From positions 186,001-250,000 of the forward strand of contig NC_007292.1 in NCBI RefSeq assembly GCF_000011745.1: a stretch of DNA of 64,000 nt. The letters are read 5' to 3'. How positions within the stretch are numbered: the first letter of the stretch is position 1; each line of letters starts with the position of its first letter. Positions 56,056-64,000 of this stretch are shown here, piece after piece. A program made the translations under genes and the position numbers. The stretch comes from Candidatus Blochmanniella pennsylvanica str. BPEN. GTDB taxonomy: Bacteria > Pseudomonadota > Gammaproteobacteria > Enterobacterales > Enterobacteriaceae. Under the pieces are notes generated by a model, which had not been told where the DNA came from, ran no database searches, and saw nothing but the letters and a program-made list of their open reading frames with translations.

Positions 56056-56154
56056 ATCATGGATAGCTATACTAGCTATGATTTTTTAAATATTTAATTT
56101 ATAATTTAAAGTTAAACAATACAATGTATGTGGATACATATCTAAGGAGATGTT

Positions 56155-56625
56155 ATGAAAGGAGACGATCACATTATTACCCATCTTAATAATTTGTTGA
56201 GCGATGAGTTGGTCGCTGTAAACCAATATTTTTTACATTCTAAAATTTTTAATAATTGGGGATTAGAACGCCTTAACAAGATAGAATATCAAGAATGCGT
56301 GGATGAGTTAGATCATGCGGATCTTTATGCAAAACGTATTTTATTTTTAGAAGGTATGCCTACCTTGAGGAAATTTGATCCATTAAACATTAAAAAAAAT
56401 GTTGAAGATATTTTACGTGCTGATCTTAGTTTAGAATTTCATAGTATTGAAAATTTACGCAAAGGCATCAAATACGCTGGTTCAATACAAGATTATGTAT
56501 CTAGGGATATAATGATACAAATTCTTAAAGACGAAGAAAAGCACATTGATTTTTTAGAAACAGAGCTAAATCTCATGATAAAAGTTGGTATGCATAATTA
56601 TATACAATCACAGTTGAAAAAATAA
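56155..56625 (+). CDS. bfr: Bacterioferritin, haem ligand replaced
   Basis: Iron-storage 24-mer with a dinuclear ferroxidase site. The ferroxidase ligands Glu18, Glu51, His54, Glu94, Glu127 and His130 are all kept in 156 residues (E. coli 158). Met52, the axial haem ligand, is Leu (DELDHAD against DEMKHAD), and Met31 is Ile. It should store iron without haem, which usually aids iron release. An AAGGAGA Shine-Dalgarno precedes the ATG. It lies just before rpsJ, as in E. coli, without bfd. Confidence 0.95.
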   Translation: MKGDDHIITHLNNLLSDELVAVNQYFLHSKIFNNWGLERLNKIEYQECVDELDHADLYAKRILFLEGMPTLRKFDPLNIKKNVEDILRADLSLEFHSIENLRKGIKYAGSIQDYVSRDIMIQILKDEEKHIDFLETELNLMIKVGMHNYIQSQLKK

Positions 56626-57256
<631 letters not shown>

Positions 57257-57283
57257 CAAATAGAAGGATGCATCGTAATAGGC

Positions 57284-57326
57284 ATTAATTTGTATTTTAT
57301 GTGTAAAATACAAATTAATAATTTTT
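57284..57326 (+). terminator. Terminator-like hairpin between rpsJ and rplC
   Basis: Perfect 16-base arms (57284-57299 and 57304-57319) around TGTG, followed by AATTTTT. It lies inside the S10 operon, 27 bases after rpsJ. The stem is AT-rich, so it may act as a partial attenuator or mRNA processing site rather than a full stop. Confidence 0.5.
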
Positions 57327-57361
57327 GTATTAAAGGTAATAGAGAGGTTATATCCATAATC

Positions 57362-58015
57362 ATGAAAGGTCTGATTGGTCAAAAATTGGGTATGACTCGT
57401 TTGTTTGATAAAGATGGAGTATCTATCCCTGTAACTATGATTGAAATCACACCGCATCGTGTGACGCAAATAAAAAATATTGAAAACGATGGGTATTGCG
57501 CAGTTCAAGTAACTACTGGCATGAAAAACTTTAAACATATTAATAGACCAGAAACAGGGCATATGATAAAGTCAGGGGTTGATGCTGGCCGCGGTGTGTG
57601 GGAGTTTCGTTGTGAAGAAGCAGGGATGCCACAGTTATCATTAGGAGATATTATTACTATACAGATTTTTAAAAATGTTAAAAAAGTTGATATTACAGGC
57701 ATTTCTAAAGGTAAAGGTTTTGCAGGTACAATAAAACGTTGGAATTTTCATATGCAAGATGCAAGTCATGGTAATTCACTGTCACACAGAGCACCTGGAT
57801 CTATCGGTCAAAATCAAACTCCTGGTAGAGTATTTAAGGGCAAAAAAATGGCAGGGCAATTGGGAAATTATAAAGTTACGGTACAAAATTTAGATGTTGT
57901 TAATGTAGATGTAAAACTTAATTTATTATTAGTTAAAGGTGCTGTTCCAGGAACAATTGGCGGTAATTTATCTATTAAAAAGTCCGTTAAAATAAATATT
58001 AGAGAGAAAATGTAA
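57362..58015 (+). CDS. rplC: 50S ribosomal protein L3
   Basis: Early assembly protein near the peptidyl transferase centre. The ATG at 57362 gives 217 residues starting [15 protein letters not shown], matching E. coli MIGLVGKKVGMTRIF. An in-frame ATG at 57290 lies inside the hairpin and would add 24 unrelated residues. [20 protein letters not shown], with the methylated Gln region, is conserved. rplD starts at the next base after the stop. Confidence 0.97.
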   Translation: MKGLIGQKLGMTRLFDKDGVSIPVTMIEITPHRVTQIKNIENDGYCAVQVTTGMKNFKHINRPETGHMIKSGVDAGRGVWEFRCEEAGMPQLSLGDIITIQIFKNVKKVDITGISKGKGFAGTIKRWNFHMQDASHGNSLSHRAPGSIGQNQTPGRVFKGKKMAGQLGNYKVTVQNLDVVNVDVKLNLLLVKGAVPGTIGGNLSIKKSVKINIREKM

Positions 58016-58648
58016 ATGGAATTAGAAGTCAGGGATTTTACAACAGAAATTAATATTCTAGATTCAGAGAAGTTTTCTGTATCTGATGAAATTTTTAAGT
58101 GTCCTTTTAATCAGGCATTAATACATCAAGTAATTTCTACTTACTTAACTAATTCTCGTCAAGGTACTCGATCGCAAAAAAGTCGATCAGAAGTTTCGGG
58201 TTCTAATAAAAAACCGTGGCGTCAAAAGGGTACCGGTCGCGCACGTTCTGGATCGGTAAAAAGTCCTATTTGGCGTTCTGGCGGAGTGACCTTCGCGGCT
58301 AAACCTAAATTATATGCTCAAAAAATAAATAAAAAAATGTACAGAGGGGCAATAAGAAGCATTTTATCTAAATTAGTTTGTGATAATCGTTTATTTTTAG
58401 TAAGAAATTTGTTTATAAAAGAACCAAAGACTAAATTATTATTAGAAAAATTAAGAACAATAACTTCAAAAAAAAGTATATTGATTTTTACTGATTTTTT
58501 GGATAAAAATTTGCTTTTAGCATCACGTAACGTTCATAAAATAGAGGTGCGTACCGCAACGCATATAGATCCAGTAAGTTTAATAAATTTCAACGTTACT
58601 TTAATTGCCGATAACGTGATCAAGAAAATTGAGAAACAGTTAGTATGA
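58016..58648 (+). CDS. rplD: 50S ribosomal protein L4
   Basis: Lines the exit tunnel; in E. coli it also represses its own operon. The extended loop has [21 protein letters not shown]. It is 210 residues against 201, with a slightly extended N-terminal region. ATGA overlap with rplW. Confidence 0.97.
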
Positions 58649-58947
58649 TTTACCAAGAACGTTTATTAAAAATACTGAGATCTACACATATCTCTGAAAA
58701 AACGTCCATTATATTGGAACGCCACAATGCTTTTTCTTTTAAAGTAGCGAAATATGCAACTAAAACAGATATTAAAAATGCTATCAATATGTTGTTTTCT
58801 GTGAAAGTAAATACTATAAACACTATGATAGTAGCAGGAAAATCTAAAAGAAAGGCTAATAAAATTGGTCGCTGTAGCAACTGGAAAAAAGCATATGTTG
58901 TTTTAGATAAAGGCCAAAAAATTGATTTTATCAATACAGTAGAATAG
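58645..58947 (+). CDS. rplW: 50S ribosomal protein L23
   Basis: Tunnel-exit protein that docks trigger factor and SRP. It is 100 residues, equal to E. coli. [13 protein letters not shown] and [18 protein letters not shown] are typical. Start overlaps the rplD stop. Confidence 0.97.
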
Positions 58948-58970
58948 ATGAATACGGAAGATTAAAAGAG

Positions 58971-59798
58971 ATGCCAATTATTAAATGCAACCCAACCTCA
59001 CCGGGTAGACGGCATGTGACTAAATTAGTGAACCATGATTTATATAAAGGGAATCCTTTTTCTTCATTATTATCCAATAAAATTAATAATAGATCAGGAG
59101 GACGCAATAATTACGGTCGTATTACTGTGCGACATATAGGAGGGGGGCATAAAAAACGTTATAGAATCATTGATTTTAAGCGTAATAAGGATGGGATTTC
59201 CGCTGTAATTAAACGCTTAGAATATGATCCAAATCGTTCAGCAAATATAGCATTGCTTTCATATAGGGATGGGGAGTATCGTTATATTTTAGCTCCAAAA
59301 GATGTAAAAATAGGAGATTTTATAAGTTCTGGAGCGAATGTTCCAATAAAACCAGGCAATGCTTTACCTATGAGTAATATTCCGATAGGATCTATTATTC
59401 ATAATGTAGAAATGAAACCAGGAAAAGGCGGGCAATTAGCCCGGTCTGCAGGATCTTACATACAAATTGTAGCTCGTGATGGGGAGTATATGATACTTCG
59501 TCTGCGATCTGGTGAAATACGAAAGATTCGCTGTGAGTGTCGCGCAACCGTAGGAGAGGTTGGTAATGCTGAACATATGTTACGTATGCTAGGTAAAGCT
59601 GGAGCCAATAGATGGCGTGGCAATCGTCCTACTGTACGTGGAACAGCCATGAATCCAATCGATCACCCTCACGGAGGCGGGGAAGGCAAAAATTTCGGAA
59701 AACATCCCGTGTCTCCTTGGGGAATACAAACCAAAGGCAAAAAAACTCGTAGTAATAAACGTACTAATAAGTTTATATTGTCTCATCGTAATAAATAA
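58971..59798 (+). CDS. rplB: 50S ribosomal protein L2
   Basis: Required for subunit association and peptidyl transfer. 275 residues against 273 in E. coli. [19 protein letters not shown] and the C-terminal [13 protein letters not shown] with the functional His are present. Confidence 0.98.
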
Positions 59799-59824
59799 AA
59801 TTTGAAGGATTAGGAATACAGTAT

Positions 59825-60106
59825 ATGTCGCGTTCTATTAAGAAAGGGCCATTTATTGACTTGCATCTTCTAAAAAAAGTGGAAAAAGCAATAGAAACAG
59901 GTGATAAAAAACCTATTAGGACTTGGTCACGGCGGTCAACAATATTTCCAAGAATGATCGGTTTAACTGTAGCAGTGCATAACGGACGTCAACATATACC
60001 CATATTCATATCAGATGAAATGGTTGGGCATAAATTAGGTGAATTTGCTCCAACTCGTACGTATCGTGGTCATTCAGTTGATAAGAAAATAAAAAAACAT
60101 TATTAA
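59825..60106 (+). CDS. rpsS: 30S ribosomal protein S19
   Basis: Head protein that contacts S13 and the A site. 93 residues; [18 protein letters not shown] and [16 protein letters not shown] are conserved. Confidence 0.98.
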
Positions 60107-60155
60107 AATATGATTATGATCTTAAAATAAGATGTGCTATAGAGGGAATTTTGGT

Positions 60156-60485
60156 ATGAGAACAATTTCTAGATGCCGTTATATTCGTTCTTCTGCTCAA
60201 AAACTTCGTTTAGTAGTTAATACAATACGAGGAAAAAAAGTATCTCAGGCGCTTGATATCTTAAAGTATACCAACAAAAAATCCGCCGAATTAGTAAAAA
60301 AAACCTTAGAATCGGCTATTGCTAATGCGGAACATAACGATAATTCAGATATTAATAATTTAAAAATTATTAAAATTTTTGTCGATAGCGGTCCTATTAT
60401 TAAAAGAATTATGCCACGTGCTAAAGGGCGATCAGATAAAATTATGAAACGAACAAGTCATCTTACTATAGTAGTGTCTAATTAA
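60156..60485 (+). CDS. rplV: 50S ribosomal protein L22
   Basis: Its beta-hairpin lines the exit tunnel constriction. The ATG at 60156 (109 residues, [16 protein letters not shown]) aligns with the E. coli start METIAKHRHARSSAQK and has AGAGGGA at 60141-60147. An ATG at 60132 would add eight unrelated residues. [20 protein letters not shown] is conserved. Confidence 0.97.
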   Translation: MRTISRCRYIRSSAQKLRLVVNTIRGKKVSQALDILKYTNKKSAELVKKTLESAIANAEHNDNSDINNLKIIKIFVDSGPIIKRIMPRAKGRSDKIMKRTSHLTIVVSN

Positions 60486-60518
60486 AAAATTATATTTAAA
60501 CGGACGGAGTATTTAAAA

Positions 60519-61229
60519 ATGGGTCAAAAGGTACATCCGAATGGTGTGCGTTTGGGTATTACTAAGACGTGGCATTCTACCTGGTACGCAAATAACAAAG
60601 ATTTTTCTGACAATTTAGGGAATGATTTTAAAGTACGTCATTTTTTGATGCAAAAACTTTCGAAAGCTTTAGTATCCCGTATAATTATTGAGCGTCCTGC
60701 TAAAAGCATAAGAGTAACTGTTTATACAGCTAGACCTGGTCTTATAATTGGAAAAAAAGGGGAGGATATTGAAAAATTACGTAAAAATATAGCAAGGATT
60801 TCTGGGGTTCCAACGCAACTCAATATTGCTGAAGTGCGTAAACCGGAATTAGATGCCAAGCTGTTAGCTGATAATATCGCATCTCAATTAGAACGTAGGG
60901 TAGTATTCAGGAGGGCAATGAAACGCGTGGTACAAAACGCTATGCGTTTAGGAGCTAAAGGAATTAAAGTAGAAGTAAGCGGGAGACTAAGCGGAGCTGA
61001 GATTGCTCGTACTGAATGGTACAGAGAGGGACGAGTTCCATTACATACTTTACGTGCCGATATTGATTATAGTCTTTCAGAAGCACGTACTACATATGGT
61101 ATAATTGGAATTAAGGTATGGGTTTTTAAAGGGGAAATTTTAGGAGATGTGTTACTACTGAATACAGGATATTCATCAGATCAAACGATTAATAATTCTA
61201 GCAAGAAAAAACATAAAACTCGCATATAA
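60519..61229 (+). CDS. rpsC: 30S ribosomal protein S3
   Basis: mRNA entry-channel protein with a KH domain ([16 protein letters not shown]). 236 residues against 233 in E. coli. [14 protein letters not shown] and [19 protein letters not shown]-type motifs are conserved. Confidence 0.98.
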   Translation: MGQKVHPNGVRLGITKTWHSTWYANNKDFSDNLGNDFKVRHFLMQKLSKALVSRIIIERPAKSIRVTVYTARPGLIIGKKGEDIEKLRKNIARISGVPTQLNIAEVRKPELDAKLLADNIASQLERRVVFRRAMKRVVQNAMRLGAKGIKVEVSGRLSGAEIARTEWYREGRVPLHTLRADIDYSLSEARTTYGIIGIKVWVFKGEILGDVLLLNTGYSSDQTINNSSKKKHKTRI

Positions 61230-61240
61230 AGGATAATATG

Positions 61241-61645
61241 ATGCTTCTGCAACCAAAGCGCACAAAATTTCGTAAAATGCATAAAGGGCGTAACCGGGGA
61301 ACAAAAGTAAACGACAATATTAGTTTTGGGCAATTTGCTTTAAAAGCTATTAGCCGTGGGCGATTAAAATCTTGTCAAATTGAAGCAGCACGACGCGCCA
61401 TCAGTCGTGCTATAAAACGTCAAGGAAAAATCTGGATTCGTGTGTTTCCAGATAAACCTATTACTAAAAAACCTCTCGAAGTACGCATGGGGAAAGGAAA
61501 AGGTAATGTAGAATATTGGGTAGCGCTAATACAACCAGGAAAAATATTATATGAAATAAATGGAGTACCAAAAGAACTAGCGTATAATGCTTTTAAATTA
61601 GGCGCATCAAAATTACCCGTTAAAACCACTTTAATAGGAAGATAA
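61241..61645 (+). CDS. rplP: 50S ribosomal protein L16
   Basis: Located near the A-site tRNA elbow. The second of two adjacent ATGs is chosen: it starts [20 protein letters not shown] and lies seven bases after AAAGGA; the ATG at 61238 would add one Met. 134 residues against 136. Its TAA shares one base with the rpmC ATG. Confidence 0.96.
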   Translation: MLLQPKRTKFRKMHKGRNRGTKVNDNISFGQFALKAISRGRLKSCQIEAARRAISRAIKRQGKIWIRVFPDKPITKKPLEVRMGKGKGNVEYWVALIQPGKILYEINGVPKELAYNAFKLGASKLPVKTTLIGR

Positions 61646-61857
61646 TGAACAACATCGTCAAATTATTAAATCAAAAAAAAAATGACACTATTAGTGTTAC
61701 ATTGCTTCAGTCAGAATTAGTAAAGGTATTACGTGAACATTTTAATTTACGTATACAAGCAAAATCAGGTCAATTAAAACAATTGCATTTATTAAAAAAA
61801 GTACGTCGCAATATAGCATCTATTAAACATTATTTATCTAATAATAAAAAAGTATAA
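61645..61857 (+). CDS. rpmC: 50S ribosomal protein L29
   Basis: Small protein at the tunnel exit next to L23. 70 residues, with a slightly longer N-terminus than the 63 of E. coli. [18 protein letters not shown] and [10 protein letters not shown] are typical. One-base overlap with rplP. Confidence 0.95.
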   Translation: MNNIVKLLNQKKNDTISVTLLQSELVKVLREHFNLRIQAKSGQLKQLHLLKKVRRNIASIKHYLSNNKKV

Positions 61858-61871
61858 AAGGAGAATATTCC

Positions 61872-62126
61872 ATGAGTGATAGGATTCGCATCCTACTAGG
61901 TCGTGTATGTAACAAAAAAATGAATAAATCTGTCGTTGTTTCTATAGAGAGATTAATTAAGCATTCAACATATGAAAAATTTATTAAACGTACTACTAAA
62001 CTGCATGTACATGACCCTAATAACGAGACTAATGTTGGAGATCTTGTTGAAGTACAAGAATGCCGTCCTATTTCTAAAACAAAATCTTGGATACTAACTT
62101 CTATTATCAAAAAATCTAATTTTTAA
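61872..62126 (+). CDS. rpsQ: 30S ribosomal protein S17
   Basis: Primary 16S rRNA-binding OB-fold protein. 84 residues, equal to E. coli. [18 protein letters not shown] and [19 protein letters not shown] are conserved. Last gene of the S10 operon; a 122-base gap follows before rplN. Confidence 0.97.
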   Translation: MSDRIRILLGRVCNKKMNKSVVVSIERLIKHSTYEKFIKRTTKLHVHDPNNETNVGDLVEVQECRPISKTKSWILTSIIKKSNF

Positions 62127-62248
62127 AAAGATAATAATCATATGAATTAGTGGTAATCTATTTAATTAAAACTAATAAATCAAAATATATAACCATATAT
62201 ATATATCTTTTAAAGATTTAAATTCAATCATTACTTTGGAGTAATTGT
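62127..62248 (+). promoter_or_regulatory. S10/spc operon boundary
   Basis: A 122-base AT-rich gap, the largest from rplC onward in the ribosomal run, lies exactly where E. coli has the spc promoter. I cannot fix -35 and -10 elements by eye. TTTGGAG before rplN is its Shine-Dalgarno. Confidence 0.4.
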
Positions 62249-62620
62249 GTGATTCAAGAACGCACTATTTTAAATGTTGCCGATAACTCTGGTGCACGAT
62301 ATGCAATGTGTATTAAAGTGTTAGGTGGCTCTGGTCGTCGTTATGCTAATATAGGCGACGTTATTAAAGTTGCTATTAAAGAAGCAGTACCACGCGCTAA
62401 AGTGAAAAAGGGCGATGTATTAAAAGCTGTTGTAGTACGTACGAAAAAAGGTGTACGTCGTTTAGATGGATCTATTATTAGATTTGATAATAATGCTTGT
62501 GTATTATTAAATGACACCAACGCCCAACCTATAGGTACTCGTATTTTTGGGCCGGTAACTCGCGAATTACGCAACGAAAAATTTATGAAGATTATTTCTT
62601 TAGCCCCTGAGGTACTTTAA
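62249..62620 (+). CDS. rplN: 50S ribosomal protein L14
   Basis: Intersubunit bridge protein. 123 residues, equal to E. coli. A GTG start follows TTGGAG, and [16 protein letters not shown] aligns with the known N-terminus. [13 protein letters not shown] and the end [10 protein letters not shown] are conserved. First gene of the spc operon. Confidence 0.98.
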   Translation: MIQERTILNVADNSGARYAMCIKVLGGSGRRYANIGDVIKVAIKEAVPRAKVKKGDVLKAVVVRTKKGVRRLDGSIIRFDNNACVLLNDTNAQPIGTRIFGPVTRELRNEKFMKIISLAPEVL

Positions 62621-62635
62621 TGGAGAATATTATAT

Positions 62636-62956
62636 ATGGCAGCAGCTAAAATTAAACGTAACGATGAAGTTATTGTATTAAGTGGAAAGGATAAAGGAAA
62701 AAAGGGGAAAGTAAAGTGTGTTTTTTATAATAAAGGCAGGGTTATAGTAACAGGAATAAATTTAGTAAAAAAACATCAAAAACCTATCCCCAATAAAAAT
62801 CAACCAGGAGGCATTATTGAAAAAGAAGCGTCCGTTGATTTATCTAATATTGCAATATTTAACCCTACTTTAAATAAAGCAGATCGTATAGGTTTTACAA
62901 TACAAAATGGTAAAAAAATACGTATATTTAAGTCTAATGGGGATATAGTTAAATGA
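62636..62956 (+). CDS. rplX: 50S ribosomal protein L24
   Basis: Assembly initiator of the 50S subunit, KOW domain ([18 protein letters not shown]). 106 residues against 104. [12 protein letters not shown] is conserved. Confidence 0.97.
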   Translation: MAAAKIKRNDEVIVLSGKDKGKKGKVKCVFYNKGRVIVTGINLVKKHQKPIPNKNQPGGIIEKEASVDLSNIAIFNPTLNKADRIGFTIQNGKKIRIFKSNGDIVK

Positions 62957-62968
62957 TTGGAATAATAT

Positions 62969-63508
62969 ATGACTAAATTATATGATTATTATAAAAATAA
63001 TATAATACAAAATTTAATGCATAAATTTAATTATCGATCTATTATGCAAGTGCCTAAAATTAAAAAAATTACTATTAATATGGGAGTAGGTAAATCTGTT
63101 ACCAATAAAAAGCTTTTAGAAAAAGCAACAGAAGATTTAATGGTAATTTCAGGACAAAAACCAGTAATTACTACAGCACGCAAATCTATCTCGAGTTTCA
63201 AAATTCGTCAAGGTCAACCAATCGGCTGTAAGGTAACTTTACGAGGTTCGCGTATGTGGGAATTTCTGGAAAGATTTATTTTTATTGCTATGCCTCGTAT
63301 TCGTGATTTTCGCGGGTTATCTATTAAATCTTTCGATGGGCATGGTAATTATAGTATTGGAATCCGCGAGCAAATTATCTTTCCAGAAATTGATTATGAT
63401 ACCGTGGATGATATGCGAGGAATGGATATTACTATTACTACTAGCGCCATTTCTGATAATGAAGCGTATGCTTTATTAACTGCATTTCGATTTCCATTTA
63501 GAAAATAA
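62969..63508 (+). CDS. rplE: 50S ribosomal protein L5
   Basis: Binds 5S rRNA and contacts the P-site tRNA. 179 residues, equal to E. coli. [33 protein letters not shown] and [13 protein letters not shown] are conserved. It begins 12 bases after rplX. Confidence 0.98.
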
Positions 63509-63540
63509 TCGTATTACTTCAAATAGAAGGAGCGTTAATT

Positions 63541-63846
63541 ATGACCAAGGAATCTATAAAGGCACGTGAAATAAAGCGTTTAAAATTAGTTAATAAATAT
63601 TATACACAACGTATTTCTCTAAAAAAAATTATTATTGATCAACGCATTCCTAATGAGGAGCGTTGGAATGCGGTTTTAAAATTACAGACTTTACCACGTG
63701 ATTCTAGCCCATCTAGACGACGTAATCGTTGCCGTCATACTGGACGTCCTCACGCTTTTTTAAGAAAATTTGGATTGAGCCGTATGAAGGTACGCGAAGC
63801 TGCCATGCGCGGCGAAATACCTGGTTTAAGGAAAGCTAGTTGGTAA
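63541..63846 (+). CDS. rpsN: 30S ribosomal protein S14
   Basis: Head assembly protein. 101 residues, the long zinc-free type as in E. coli. [29 protein letters not shown] and [11 protein letters not shown] are conserved. AGGAG Shine-Dalgarno near 63528-63532. Confidence 0.97.
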   Translation: MTKESIKAREIKRLKLVNKYYTQRISLKKIIIDQRIPNEERWNAVLKLQTLPRDSSPSRRRNRCRHTGRPHAFLRKFGLSRMKVREAAMRGEIPGLRKASW

Positions 63847-63877
63847 TTGTAACAATATTTTATTGCTTGGAGCTATA

Positions 63878-64000
63878 ATGAGTATGCAAGATTCAATCGC
63901 GGATATGTTAACTACTATCCGTAATGGGCAAATTTCTAAAAAAGAAAAAGTTTGCACTCCATCTTCTGCAATGAAAGTAGCAATTGTTCATGTATTAGTA
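63878..64000 (+). CDS. rpsH: 30S ribosomal protein S8, cut by the window edge
   Basis: The first 41 codons are present: [17 protein letters not shown] matches the S8 N-terminus. TTGGAG lies before the ATG. The rest lies beyond the window. In E. coli S8 represses the spc operon by binding near the rplE start; that site was not identified here. Confidence 0.95.
   Translation, partial: MSMQDSIADMLTTIRNGQISKKEKVCTPSSAMKVAIVHVLV

Noticed and set aside
57290-57361. Upstream ATG for rplC
   Set aside because: It lies inside a 16-base-arm hairpin and adds residues absent from L3 proteins.

Overview
The window reads as chromosome of a reduced-genome, AT-rich gammaproteobacterial endosymbiont. Nearly every gene has an obvious Escherichia coli-type orthologue of near-normal length and E. 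coli-like local order. Non-coding spacers are long and very AT-rich, and there are no mobile elements, prophages or CRISPR arrays. The gene set (complete sulfate-to-sulfide pathway, aromatic amino acid genes, ribosomal operons, pyruvate dehydrogenase) and style fit an ant symbiont of the Candidatus Blochmannia type. That genus assignment is an inference from remembered gene content, not from a search.

Layout. 1-18.7 kb: secA, coaE, dksA, folK, the pyruvate dehydrogenase genes lpd-aceF-aceE on the minus strand, mrcB and erpA. Relative to E. coli, the block from aceE to dksA is inverted as one piece. Two long spacers (6.2-8.0 kb and 13.6-15.6 kb) hold hairpins, a hexamer repeat and possible coding remnants. 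19-31.8 kb: pyrG-eno, then sulfate assimilation as cysJIH, cysG, cysDNC. 32-39.5 kb: ftsB, ispD-ispF, nlpD (with no rpoS after it), alaS, csrA, tRNA-Ser and tRNA-Arg. 39.7-43.1 kb: ffh and the rpsP-rimM-trmD-rplS operon. 43.6-51.9 kb: aroF-tyrA, pheA, bamD, rluD and clpB with a heat-shock promoter. 52.2-56.0 kb: murB, birA, coaA and four tRNAs (Thr, Tyr, Gly, Thr). 56.2-64 kb: bfr, the S10 operon (rpsJ to rpsQ) and the start of the spc operon (rplN to rpsH, cut by the window edge).

How it fits together. CysDNC, CysH and CysIJ with CysG siroheme take sulfate to sulfide. AroF, TyrA and a shortened PheA point to phenylalanine and tyrosine supply with weakened feedback control. The rest is core translation, secretion, wall and cofactor synthesis.

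The most interesting signals are quiet ones. Several proteins keep their catalytic core but have lost a regulatory or anchoring part. PheA lacks the chorismate mutase domain and the phenylalanine-binding motifs. BirA lacks its DNA-binding domain. BamD lacks the lipid-anchor cysteine. Bfr has lost the haem-ligand methionine. The Ffh M domain is stripped of methionines. AceF has one lipoyl domain. In addition, the clpB/murB and tRNA-Thr/bfr junctions sit where E. coli has rRNA operons and tuf genes, which suggests scars of recombination between lost long repeats. I saw no clearly new multi-gene system.
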